Source: Streptomyces sp. SA15 (GTDB lineage: Bacteria > Actinomycetota > Actinomycetes > Streptomycetales > Streptomycetaceae). Taken from it: a stretch of DNA of 64,000 bases. Numbering within the stretch: position 1 is the stretch's first letter; every line of letters begins with the position of its first letter. Position numbers and translations under genes: made by a program. The stretch lies in NCBI RefSeq assembly GCF_002291145.1, contig NZ_NTGE01000084.1, forward strand, positions 67,443-131,442, written 5' to 3'. Positions 8,408 to 16,131 of this stretch are shown here, piece after piece. Below the pieces are notes generated by a model. It was not told the origin of the DNA. It saw nothing but the letters and a program-made list of their open reading frames with translations, and ran no database searches.

Positions 8408-9799
8408 ATGTCCGATGCGACGATCACCGATCTTTACGAAGTGACGATGGCCATGTCCTACCTGCGGGAGGGGATGACCAGCCCGGCGACCTTCAGCCTC
8501 TTCGTCCGAGACCTGCCTCCTGACCGCGGCTTCCTGGTCGCCGCCGGGCTGGAGTCGGCCCTGGACTATCTGGCGGATCTCCGCATTGGCCCGGAGGACG
8601 TCGACGCCTTCGCATCCGCGCTGCACCGGCCGCGGCGGGATCTTCAGCCCCTGCTCGGCCTGGAGTTCACCGGCGACGTGCGCGCGGTGCCGGAGGGGCG
8701 GATCGTGCTCGCGGGAGAACCCCTGCTGGAAGTGACCGCGCAGCTTCCGCAGGCGCAACTGGCCGAAACCTACGTGCTCAATCAGCTCAGCCATCAGACG
8801 GCGATCGCCTCGAAGGCCGCGCGATGCCACCTCGCGGCGGCGGGACATCCGGTGGTCGACTTCTCCCTGCGGCGGACCCAAGGCCCGCAGGCCGGGTTCC
8901 AGGCGGCCCGGCTGGGCGCACTGGCCGGCTTCGCCGGGACCAGCAACGTGGCTGCGGCCACGGCATTGGGCATACCTGCCGTCGGCACGATGGCCCACTC
9001 CTTCGTGGAGGCCTTCGCCACCGAGGAAGAGGCGTTCCGCGCCTTCGCACGATCCCACCCCGGCCCGGTGACCTTGCTGGTGGACACCTACGACACCGAG
9101 GCGGGCGTGCGCGTCGCGGCGCGCGTCCTCAAGGACCTCGACCGCGGGCCGGGATCCGCCGTACGACTCGACAGCGGCGACCTCGGAGCACTGGCGGCAA
9201 AGGCACGCGCCATCCTCGACGGCGTCGGCCTGCCGGACGCACGGATCATCGCCAGTGGCAGTCTCGACGAGTACGCCGTGGACGACCTGGTCCGTTCCGG
9301 AGCACCGATCGACACCTACGCGGTCGGCACTCGCTTCGGAGTCTCGGCCGACGCGCCGTACGTGGACTCCGCCTACAAACTGGTGGAGTACGACGGCCGG
9401 CCGGTGATGAAGCTCTCCTCGGCGAAGGTGACGGCGCCCGGCCCGAAGCAAGTGTTCCGCCGCCCAGGCTGCGCCGACGTGATCGGTCTCGCCGACGAGC
9501 AGCCACCCGAGGACGGCAGGCCGTTGCTGGAGACGGTGATACGGAACGGGCGGCGCACCGGCATCAGGACCACGCTCGACGAGTGCCGGGAGAGACTGGC
9601 CGCGGACCTGGCTGAGCTGCCGTCGGCGGCCCGCCGGATCCGAGCCCCCGTAGCCCCCCTCGCGACGACCTCCGAGCGGCTGAACGCACTCGCCTCCCGG
9701 GTTCGGCGCCGCATCGGGGAGGAGACGGCAGCCTCCACAACGCGGCCCCCGGACCCAGATCAAAACTCATCCGGATCACATCGGTCCCTACCGAAGTGA
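8408..9799 (+). CDS. pncB: Nicotinate phosphoribosyltransferase
   Basis: Joins nicotinate to PRPP with ATP to give nicotinate mononucleotide, the Preiss-Handler salvage step toward NAD. Family hallmarks are ATITDLYEVTMAMSYLREGM at the N-terminus, the active-site FSLRRTQGPQAG, TSNVAAATALGIPAVGTMAHSFV, LLVDTYDTEAG, RLDSGDL, and the phosphate loop ASGSLDEYAV with YAVGTRFG. The ATG at 8408 has GAGGAGGT seven bases upstream; an in-frame GTG at 8399 overlaps that site and is unlikely. About 463 residues, normal for the group. The DUF1876 gene follows 10 bp later, so the two are probably co-transcribed. It resembles the second, dormancy-linked NAPRTase type (PncB2) by context; that link is inference. 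Confidence 0.92.
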   Translation: MSDATITDLYEVTMAMSYLREGMTSPATFSLFVRDLPPDRGFLVAAGLESALDYLADLRIGPEDVDAFASALHRPRRDLQPLLGLEFTGDVRAVPEGRIVLAGEPLLEVTAQLPQAQLAETYVLNQLSHQTAIASKAARCHLAAAGHPVVDFSLRRTQGPQAGFQAARLGALAGFAGTSNVAAATALGIPAVGTMAHSFVEAFATEEEAFRAFARSHPGPVTLLVDTYDTEAGVRVAARVLKDLDRGPGSAVRLDSGDLGALAAKARAILDGVGLPDARIIASGSLDEYAVDDLVRSGAPIDTYAVGTRFGVSADAPYVDSAYKLVEYDGRPVMKLSSAKVTAPGPKQVFRRPGCADVIGLADEQPPEDGRPLLETVIRNGRRTGIRTTLDECRERLAADLAELPSAARRIRAPVAPLATTSERLNALASRVRRRIGEETAASTTRPPDPDQNSSGSHRSLPK

Positions 9800-9809
9800 G
9801 GAGCCGACG

Positions 9810-10079
9810 ATGCCGCATACGGCGGAGTGGAAGGTCCGCCTCCGCCTCGTCGAGGACGACGGAACGATGAAGGCGCACTTGGTGCTCGACACCGGGGGCG
9901 CAGCACTCACCGGCCGCGGGGTCGCGCACTGCCGTCCGGCGGACACGAACGGGCCGGAGATCGGCGACGAACTGGCGGCGGGCATGGCCATGCGCGACCT
10001 CGCACAACAGCTGGGGAACGCCGCCGAGCGCGACATCGAGCGCTTGGGCGAGGCGGCGACCACCCGCGAGGCCCTCTGA
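9810..10079 (+). CDS. DUF1876-domain protein (Rv1738/Rv2632c-like), 89 aa
   Basis: A small protein (HTAEWKVRLRLVEDDGTMKAHLVLDTGGAALTGRGVAHCRPAD...GDELAAGMAMRDLAQQLGNAAERDIERL) with the beta-sheet/helix pattern of DUF1876. In mycobacteria members are strongly induced in hypoxia and have been likened to ribosome hibernation factors. It begins 10 bp after the nicotinate phosphoribosyltransferase gene and is very likely in the same operon. The next gene is convergent, and a 6-bp hairpin lies between. Family is clear; a role on the ribosome is inference from relatives. Confidence 0.88.
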   Translation: MPHTAEWKVRLRLVEDDGTMKAHLVLDTGGAALTGRGVAHCRPADTNGPEIGDELAAGMAMRDLAQQLGNAAERDIERLGEAATTREAL

Positions 10080-10131
10080 TGGCCCGTGTGACCGCCCGCG
10101 GCACACCGACTTGCTTGATGTCCTGCGCCGA

Positions 10132-10148
10132 CGGGCGAATCGCGCCCG
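10132..10148. terminator. Hairpin CGGGCG-AATCG-CGCCCG between convergent genes
   Basis: A perfect 6-bp GC stem with a 5-base loop, midway between the convergent stops of the DUF1876 and site-2 protease genes. Position suggests a bidirectional terminator. No T-run follows. Confidence 0.4.
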
Positions 10149-10237
10149 GTGAGCGGTGCGAACTTGCAGGGACACCTTCCAGTGGCGGGCAGATTGGGCG
10201 GGCCGCAAGCACGACGGCCATCGACCTGGCACGCGTG

Positions 10238-11395
10238 TCAGCCCGACGGCTGAACCCGATTGCCGTCCATGGACGAGGCCGAGGTGAGCCAGTTGATGAC
10301 CCGGCTGATGTCGCACTGCGTGACGATGCCGACGAGCCGGTCCTCGGACAGCACGAGAGCGCGGCGGGCCGCGCTGGTGTCGACGGAGGGCAGCAGGTCG
10401 ATCAGCCTGTCGTCTGGGTGGGCGGTCGGGAGGTCGTCCAGGGACACCATCACGGCGGCGACCGTCGTGCGGTCGCGCTCGGACACCGGGACCTGTCCGG
10501 CCCGGTTGACACTGATCAGCCCTGTCGGCCGTCCTGCGGCATCGACGACCGGGAAGGCCGAGTGCCGGTAGACCCAGGGCGGGCCGCTGAGGAACTCCCG
10601 GATCGTGGTGGCGGCCGGCACCGTCGTGGGATCCGGGGTCATCGCCCGGCGGACCGGCACCGAGCCGAGCAGTTCCCGCATCTTGGCCTGGCCGCCCTCG
10701 GCGGTCGCCATGGCGATCATGAACCAGCCGATCAGCATCAGCCACAGGCCGTCGACCGCGGCCCCGGCGAAGGCCAGGTACACCCCGGCGGCGATGAGCA
10801 GCCAGCCGAGGACACGGCCGGCAGTGGTGGCGACTTCCGTGGCCCGCAGCCGGCTGCCCGTGCGCCACCACACGAGGGCGCGCAGCAGCCGTCCGCCGTC
10901 CAGCGGCGCGGCCGGCAGCGCGTTGAACACCGCCAGCAGGACGTTGATCGCCGCCAGCCAGGCCAGTGCCTCGACCCACAGCCCCGATCCGTACACCTGG
11001 CCGAACAGGACGGTCAGCAGCGCGAAGACCACGCCCAGCGCAAGGCTGACCAACGGCCCGATCCCGGCGATGCGCAACTCCGCCGCCGGGCTCGGTGCCT
11101 CGCTCTTGAGGCGGGCGGCTCCGCCCAGCAGCCAGAGCGTGATGTCGTCACTGCCCACGCCGTTGCGGCGGGCAACGATGGCGTGGCTCAGCTCATGGAC
11201 CAGGAGCGACAGCAGGAAGACCACCGCGGTGGCCACTCCCACCACCGCGTACAGCCAGGCAGGACGGTCCGGGTGGGTGTCCGGCAGGCGGCCGGCGGCC
11301 AGTCCGACGGCGATCAGGACGAAGATGACCAGGACGCTCCAGTGCACCCCGATGCGGATGCCCGCAAGGCGTCCCAGCGAGAACGTCGCCCCCAT
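10238..11395 (-). CDS. Site-2 protease-family intramembrane metalloprotease with two CBS domains (Rip3-like)
   Basis: A 385-residue multi-pass membrane protease predicted to cut membrane-spanning substrates. The first half has about six transmembrane segments carrying the zinc site LVHELSHAIVARRNG (HExxH) and the third ligand region FNALPAAPLDGGRLLRALVW. The second half has a CBS pair (VRRAMTPDPTTVPAATTIREFL ... TGLISVNR; VMVSLDDLPTAHPDDRLIDLLP ... LVGIVTQCDISRVI) that may sense adenine nucleotides. ATG 11395 follows an AGGAGGT box. The layout matches mycobacterial Rip3 (Rv2625c). It sits downstream of the erythromycin-esterase gene on the same strand after a 319-bp gap, so it probably has its own promoter. 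Regulated substrate (for example an anti-sigma factor) is unknown. Confidence 0.9.
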   Translation of the reverse strand: MGATFSLGRLAGIRIGVHWSVLVIFVLIAVGLAAGRLPDTHPDRPAWLYAVVGVATAVVFLLSLLVHELSHAIVARRNGVGSDDITLWLLGGAARLKSEAPSPAAELRIAGIGPLVSLALGVVFALLTVLFGQVYGSGLWVEALAWLAAINVLLAVFNALPAAPLDGGRLLRALVWWRTGSRLRATEVATTAGRVLGWLLIAAGVYLAFAGAAVDGLWLMLIGWFMIAMATAEGGQAKMRELLGSVPVRRAMTPDPTTVPAATTIREFLSGPPWVYRHSAFPVVDAAGRPTGLISVNRAGQVPVSERDRTTVAAVMVSLDDLPTAHPDDRLIDLLPSVDTSAARRALVLSEDRLVGIVTQCDISRVINWLTSASSMDGNRVQPSG

Positions 11396-11475
11396 GTCAG
11401 ACACCTCCTGTGCCGACGTACGTGCGCACCCGGAAGGGGCCCGTGCACCCAGCTGGGAGCGGACAGCCGGGGCCG

Positions 11476-11505
11476 GTCCGCCGCGGTCCGCGGGCACCGG
11501 CGGAC
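11476..11505. other. Inverted repeat GTCCGCCG-N14-CGGCGGAC upstream of the site-2 protease
   Basis: Perfect 8-bp arms about 80-110 bp upstream of the protease start, within the 319-bp stretch 11396-11714 that otherwise holds no gene. It could be a terminator for the erythromycin-esterase transcript, a leader hairpin, or an operator. Confidence 0.35.
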
Positions 11506-11714
11506 GACTTCGACACGCGGGTCAACGCCCACGAGCGGGTGCAACAGGCGTGAACAACCCCTATACGTTCGCCTGGACTTGCTGGGCCATGGCCTCCTCC
11601 ACGTCCCTTCCGGGACAGGCCCCGGCTGGACCTGTGGGCACCAGCGAGTACCCGGGACGGGACCGCCCAAGCGCCCCGGACAGCCCAGTGGCCTCACCCC
11701 AAGCACACCGGGCG

Positions 11715-13046
11715 TCATACGCCCACCGGCCATGTCTGCTCCTCCGGGATCCCCGCGGGCAGGGGGTGCAACGGCGTGAGGGCATGGGTGCGGTCGAGGT
11801 AGCAGAAGGCGTCGTAGCGTTGGGCGAGGACGGTGGGGACGTAGTTGCCGACGCGTTCGAACCGCGGCCGGTAGACGACGCCTATCGCGCGGTGACCGCG
11901 TTCCTGGTGGAACCACTCGCCCAGGCCGGTGGACGGCGGTCGCTGCAACTGCACATGGGGGAAGACGAACAGGGCCCGCTCGCCGGGCAGCGCACGGTGC
12001 AGCAGGTCCTCCAGGCTTCCGGCGTGCGCGGGCGGGACCCCCATGATCCGAGGCGGGTCGCCCCACTCCTCGGCAGCGATCACGGTGCCGGAGTGCGAGC
12101 CGAAGCCGACCAGGACCACGCCGTCGCCGATGTGGCGTTCGCGGACCAGCTGGCCGATGTTGACCTCACCGATGTCGGCCATGTCCGTGGCACGCGCGTC
12201 CCCGATGTGGGTGTTGTGTGCCCACACCACGGCCTTGGCGTCCAGGCCGTGGTGTTCCATCAGCCGGTCCAGCGTGTCGGCCATGTGGCGGTCGCGGATG
12301 TTCCAGGATTCGGGCCCGCTGCCGAGCATGGCCCTGTAGTAGCGTTCGGCGCCGGCCAGCACTTCCGCGTTCTGTCGTGCCGCGAACTCGGCGAGTGAGC
12401 CGTCGGACACCGCCGTACGCGCGGCCCGTTGCCGCAGTTCGGTGAGCAGGGAGATCACCTGTGGCTCACAGTCCTGGGGGGTGAGGTGGGTGGCCAGCGC
12501 GTAGGACTGCGGATCCTGGGCGTACGGTTCGAAGCAGCGGTACGCCTCCAGGGCGTGGTCCACCCGGTCGGGGTCGTGCTCCCGCAGATGGTCGAGCACC
12601 GCGTGCAGTGACTCCCACAGGCTGTAGACGTCCAGCCCGAAGAAGCCGACGCGCCGCTCGTGCGGCAGTTGCTCGTTGTGGCGGCGCAGCCATCGGGTGA
12701 AGGCGGCCATGTCGGTGTTGCCCCACATCCACGTCGGCCAGCGCCGGAAGCCGGCCAGCACCTCGGCGGGATCCTCGGGCGCACCGGGCGCGGCGACCAC
12801 CGCGCAGTGCACGGCCTGGCAGTCCGGCCAGTCGCCCTCGACGGCCACGAAGGAGAAGCCCTTCTCCTCGATGAGCCGGCGCGTCAGCACATCACGGACC
12901 CGGTAGTAGTCGGCGGTGCCGTGGGAGGCCTCGCCCAGCAGCACATAGCGGGCGTCGCCGATGCGGTCCAGCAGCGGGTCCAGCGACGTCTGACCGGTCA
13001 GGGGCAGCGCCTCGTCCCGGATGCGGAGCAGGTCGGTGTAGGGCAC
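11715..13046 (-). CDS. Erythromycin esterase-family protein
   Basis: About 443 residues with the erythromycin-esterase fold: YVLLGEASHGTADYYRVRDVLTRRLIEEKGFSFVAVEGDWPDC (catalytic His region), GFFGLDVYSLWESLHAVL, NIRDRHMADTLDRL, VVWAHNTHIGDAR, and VVLVGFGSHSGTVIAA. Plasmid-borne members open macrolide lactones, but most chromosomal ones have unknown substrates; the mycobacterial Rv2030c domain belongs here and is in the DosR regulon. I take GTG 13046 because GGGAGG lies ten bases before it; ATG 13076 in the same frame is an alternative. It is upstream of the site-2 protease gene on the same strand. A resistance role is not implied by the sequence. Confidence 0.85.
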   Translation of the reverse strand: MPYTDLLRIRDEALPLTGQTSLDPLLDRIGDARYVLLGEASHGTADYYRVRDVLTRRLIEEKGFSFVAVEGDWPDCQAVHCAVVAAPGAPEDPAEVLAGFRRWPTWMWGNTDMAAFTRWLRRHNEQLPHERRVGFFGLDVYSLWESLHAVLDHLREHDPDRVDHALEAYRCFEPYAQDPQSYALATHLTPQDCEPQVISLLTELRQRAARTAVSDGSLAEFAARQNAEVLAGAERYYRAMLGSGPESWNIRDRHMADTLDRLMEHHGLDAKAVVWAHNTHIGDARATDMADIGEVNIGQLVRERHIGDGVVLVGFGSHSGTVIAAEEWGDPPRIMGVPPAHAGSLEDLLHRALPGERALFVFPHVQLQRPPSTGLGEWFHQERGHRAIGVVYRPRFERVGNYVPTVLAQRYDAFCYLDRTHALTPLHPLPAGIPEEQTWPVGV

Positions 13047-13473
13047 GGCGTGCTTTCCTCCCACAGCGTCCAACATCGGGTCCCCGCCGTGCCGTACATG
13101 AAACGTCCGTACCAGGATGAATGCCGCGTCGAGGCCAAAGCGGCGCTAGTACCCGTGGGAGCCGGGACGGGACTCGCCGGTGACGTGCTGGGGCGTATCG
13201 GTTCGCGGTCCGAGGAGAAAGCCGCGGCAGCACGCGGTGGCGAGAGCCGGAGGGGGACAGGGAGGAGCTGGGACCTGGAGAACGGGAGGACCGCACAGCT
13301 GCGTGACTCAGCGCGCTGGTCGGCCACGCTGAGGTTGGTGATACCCACTGACCTGCCCGTTTGCCCCCGACGGGTGGTTGAGGACGCGGCCCGGTCGGCT
13401 GCCGGGGATAGCGCAATCGAAGAACCACTTGCCACCATGTCTGGCCCACGAGGCAACGGGGAACAGGCGAGTT
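13047..13473. other. Intergenic stretch between divergent genes
   Basis: 427 bp containing promoters for the erythromycin-esterase gene (minus) and the hypothetical gene at 13474 (plus). No operator, RNA or gene fragment could be recognised. Confidence 0.4.
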
Positions 13474-14268
13474 GTGAGTGATCAGCGGCAGTTCACTGCG
13501 CTTCCTGCCATCGGCAGCGGAAGCCCACGGCAGCGATCGTGGGCCACTGACATCCGGGACCGATATGTCCAAGCGCGATGGGGCAGCTCGTGGTGGACAA
13601 CAATGGATGAGTCCCACTGGGTGCCTCTGAGCCGCCTGACCGGCGCCAAGTGGTGGATCGACAACAGGGACAGGCTCAACACCGCACTCGCCGAGCTGAC
13701 CCCCCTGCCCCCGATGACCGGCGGCACCGAACGGGCCCGGCGCAAGGCGACCAAGATCAGAGCCGAGCTGGTGGGCAAACGGTGGGGCAACCGGATCCCA
13801 CCCGGTGTGAGGGAGGCTCTGAACAGTCTCACCGACGCCGAATGGTGGATCAGGAACCAGGTGGGCGACGGCCGCCCCATGGCGATCGACCGGGCCCTCG
13901 GTGCCGAAGTGCCCGAGTACGACCGGAGGATGATGGGGCTGCCGAAGTACGGTCCTCCCCGACCGAGCCACACGGGCCCGTGCGGGGAACAGCCCGGGTA
14001 TGCCGCGGCCCGCAAAGCCGCTCGGGACGTGGCGTCGCAGTACGGTGACCTTCGTGCGGGCAAGGAAGGCAGTCTCGGCGGGCTGGGCGGGACCTGCTGC
14101 GGCCGGGCGGGCTTTCGTGACGGCGAGAGGGATGGGAAGCGGGAGTGGATCGAAAGGAGAGCCGCCGAGATCCGCGGCGCGTCTCGCTGGATCACCCCCG
14201 AGCAGGCGGTATCCGAGGCCAGGTCGGACCTCTCCAGGCTTGAACGAAACCTGTCCGGGTGGGGCTGA
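13474..14268 (+). CDS. Hypothetical protein with repeated WWI motifs, about 264 aa
   Basis: Not assigned to a named family. The N-terminus has a short motif GSGSPRQRSWATDIRDRYV, followed by two related segments, SRLTGAKWWIDNRDRLNTAL (about residues 49-68) and NSLTDAEWWIRNQVGDGRP (about 112-130), so it carries an internal repeat. The second half is rich in charge (RDGERDGKREWIERRAAEIRG) and contains a CC pair (GGTCCGRAG). No membrane segment or signal peptide. Codon third positions are less G/C-biased than in neighbours, especially near the start, suggesting transfer. I chose GTG 13474 as the last start before the motif; the open frame extends to 13378. It stands alone and is followed by decayed genes. 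Confidence 0.6.
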   Translation: MSDQRQFTALPAIGSGSPRQRSWATDIRDRYVQARWGSSWWTTMDESHWVPLSRLTGAKWWIDNRDRLNTALAELTPLPPMTGGTERARRKATKIRAELVGKRWGNRIPPGVREALNSLTDAEWWIRNQVGDGRPMAIDRALGAEVPEYDRRMMGLPKYGPPRPSHTGPCGEQPGYAAARKAARDVASQYGDLRAGKEGSLGGLGGTCCGRAGFRDGERDGKREWIERRAAEIRGASRWITPEQAVSEARSDLSRLERNLSGWG

Positions 14269-14282
14269 GGGGTCCTTGCAGC

Positions 14283-14522
14283 CACGCCGTCGACCCCGGG
14301 TGGGTCCCCACCCGCATGGGCGGTCCCGGCGCATCGGATGACCTGACCGCCGGGCACCGGACCCAGGTGCGGCTGGCCACCCACCACGACGTGACCCCGA
14401 GCAGCGGCGGCTACTGGTACCACCGGCAGACCCAGACACCACACCCCGCAGCGCAAGACGAAGAGTTCCAGGCCCACTTGATCCAAGTCCTGGAGAGCCA
14501 CACAGGCGTCCCGCTCGACTGA
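14283..14522 (+). pseudogene. C-terminal remnant of a short-chain dehydrogenase
   Basis: The frame reads VDPGWVPTRMGGPGASDDLT then QVRLATHHDVTPSSGGYWYHR and ends AHLIQVLESHTGVPLD, which is the standard tail of an SDR oxidoreductase (post-catalytic loop and C-terminal helix). The nucleotide-binding and YxxxK parts are missing: homology starts abruptly a few bases after the AGGGGTCCTTGCA motif at 14270. About 75 residues of a usual 240-300 remain, so it cannot work as an enzyme. Confidence 0.75.
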
Positions 14523-14534
14523 CCGTGACCCGCG

Positions 14535-14620
14535 TTCCCACCTCGAGCACGGCAGGGCTGGGGCGGCTCTCCTCGCCGCGCTCCAGGCGGTCGTAGTAGT
14601 CGATGCGGCGGCGCCGAGCC
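14535..14620 (-). pseudogene. Fragment of an XRE-type helix-turn-helix regulator
   Basis: On the minus strand the bases translate to RRRRIDYYDRLERGEESRPSPAVLEV, matching the DYYxRLERGxxxxPSPxVL signature at the end of the XRE DNA-binding domain. No start or remainder is present. Such regulators are commonly divergent from SDR genes, so this and the SDR remnant beside it probably derive from one lost pair. The remaining bases up to 14898 hold nothing recognisable. Confidence 0.6.
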
Positions 14621-14898
14621 GGGTAGGTTCCTGCGTGCGCGCCGCACCCGGACCAGCCCCGGCCAGGTAGGCCTCAAGGTGGGCACCGGCCTGAGGCGAT
14701 CTGTGCCGGGACCCCTCCCGGAGGCAGGGCCGGACGATGGGGGTCGCGGGGGTGGTGACGTGAGGGGGACGGACTGATGCTCCACAAGCGACGGTATGCA
14801 TGCACTCGACCCGCAGGAGTGCCCGACTCCGTCGGCCAGGATGCCAGGCGGGCCGGGCGCGTAGACCCGCTCCGCCGCAACGAATGCGGGGACAACTC

Positions 14899-15453
14899 AT
14901 GACCGTGCACCGACGGTATGCCGTCGCCGTGTCCGCCGTGATGACAGCAGCCGTGGCGCTGTCTGCCTGCGGGGGCGGAAACGACGACGAAGGCCGCAAG
15001 CCGCCCCGCGAGTCCTCCTCGGCCTCCTCGACGGCGACGCCGACAGACTCGGCGCCGTCGTCCGGAGCCGACGCCGCTCGCGATCCCGCCACCCCCTCGG
15101 ACATGTTCTGGACCTACAGGGCCGTCTACGGTCCGGCCGGCTCACCGGCGTGCGACGGCGTCCCCTGGGACGACGCCGTGTGCGGCGAGGACCTCACTGC
15201 GGCCGGAAAAACGGCCGACGCCATTGCCCGGCACATCGACAAGGAGTTTCCCGGCGGCCAGTACGCCGACACAAGGGACTCCGCGGACCAGGTCGTGCGG
15301 ACGGTCAACTCCATCCGGAAACTGGGCTGCTACAAGATGGGCGCAAAGCAGCCCAGGAGCGACCCGGCCAAACTGCGGGAGTTGTGCCCCACGCTCAGCA
15401 CCGTCGCCTCCCTGTCATGGCTCGGCTTCACGAGCAGCGTGGACACCTTCTGA
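14899..15453 (+). CDS. Small secreted lipoprotein, unknown function, 184 aa
   Basis: Begins with a lipoprotein signal, MTVHRRYAVAVSAVMTAAVALSACGGG, with lipobox LSAC and Cys about residue 24. A Ser/Thr/Pro/Ala-rich linker (residues about 30-65) leads to a compact domain with four further Cys residues (SPACDGVPWDDAVCGEDL, KLGCYKMGAKQ, LRELCPTLSTV), which could form two disulfides. Probably anchored on the outer face of the membrane. ATG 14899 was chosen because the signal peptide starts there. No family recognised. Confidence 0.75.
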   Translation: MTVHRRYAVAVSAVMTAAVALSACGGGNDDEGRKPPRESSSASSTATPTDSAPSSGADAARDPATPSDMFWTYRAVYGPAGSPACDGVPWDDAVCGEDLTAAGKTADAIARHIDKEFPGGQYADTRDSADQVVRTVNSIRKLGCYKMGAKQPRSDPAKLRELCPTLSTVASLSWLGFTSSVDTF

Positions 15454-15539
15454 CACGCCGTCCGTGACCGCGCAGCTCACTCCTCGCGTGCGGTGCTGCC
15501 GAGCCGTGAGGCGTGGGAGGCGCTGTGGCCGGGCTGGCG

Positions 15540-15712
15540 TCCCGGTGGCGACGAACCTCGCGTCGGGGAAGGCGTCGGCGATGACTTCGGCGCCGAGTCG
15601 GTAGAGGGCCGCCAGGGCGCCGACCTCTCTCGCCGGTGACGAGGGTGGCGGTCTTGTTCTTGCTGCCGGCGGGGAAGTCGAGGTCGAGGACCTTGAACGA
15701 GAGGGCGCTCAT
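15540..15712 (-). pseudogene. MBL-fold metallo-hydrolase with internal deletion
   Basis: The frame starts MSALSFKVLDLDFPAGSKNKTATLVTGE, the normal N-terminus of a metallo-beta-lactamase-fold hydrolase, then jumps out of frame to GAEVIADAFPDARFVAT, which in relatives lies about 50-60 residues later. The HxHxDH metal site that should sit between is deleted and a frameshift follows. A broken gene. Upstream lie an 18-bp palindrome and a MarR remnant, so the pair was probably regulator plus target. Confidence 0.7.
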
Positions 15713-15812
15713 GGGGGCTCCTGGGAGGCGGGGCGTCGGCTGCCCGACCTGCTCACAGTCCACGGCGAGCAGGCACGAAAAGCCGGTGTGGGACGTCCAC
15801 GCCACGCAACGA

Positions 15813-15830
15813 TATCTGACTCGTCAGATA
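15813..15830. promoter_or_regulatory. Perfect palindrome TATCTGAC-TC-GTCAGATA, MarR-type operator candidate
   Basis: An exact 8-2-8 inverted repeat in AT-rich surroundings, about 100 bp upstream of the broken MBL-fold gene and just beyond the MarR remnant. Size and symmetry suit a MarR-family dimer. Both presumed partners are broken, so it may be orphaned. Confidence 0.55.
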
Positions 15831-15870
15831 ATTCGGTCCGAGTCGGGCCGGTGTCGCCCCGACAGGCCGC

Positions 15871-16103
15871 TCAGGGCAGAAGTGGCAGCGAGTCACGGGC
15901 CGAGTGGCTGAGGATCCGCAGGTCCTCCGCGACCGCTTCCGGTGGGAGGCAGGCAGGGGCTCCAGGACGTACCGCTTGATGTTCTCGACGTGGAGCCGGG
16001 AGACGCGCACGGCGGTCTCCTCACCGAGTGGTGTCAGCCGCACCAGTCGGCCTCGCCGGTCGTCCGGATCCGTGACACGCTCGAACCTCCGTACGTTCGT
16101 CAC
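15871..16103 (-). pseudogene. MarR-family regulator remnant (N-terminus missing, frameshift)
   Basis: The minus strand encodes RRFERVTDPDDRRGRLVRLTPLGEE, the MarR wing region, then HVENIKRYVLEPL; after a one-base shift near 15950 the tail resumes as PEAVAEDLRILSHSARDS and stops at 15871. The first half including the recognition helix is absent. It adjoins the palindrome at 15813-15830 and the MBL-fold remnant. Confidence 0.7.
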
Positions 16104-16131
16104 GCCGGAACCTACCGTGTCCGAGCAATGT

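Noticed and set aside
11610..11625. CCGGGACAGGCCCCGG as a DosR-like box
   Set aside because: Only 12 of 16 positions are symmetric in very GC-rich sequence, and it lies over 200 bp from the site-2 protease start.
13482..15104. 540-codon minus-strand frame covering the hypothetical gene and remnants
   Set aside because: A by-product of high GC; it crosses an SDR remnant, an XRE remnant and the start of a lipoprotein gene, with no recognisable domain.
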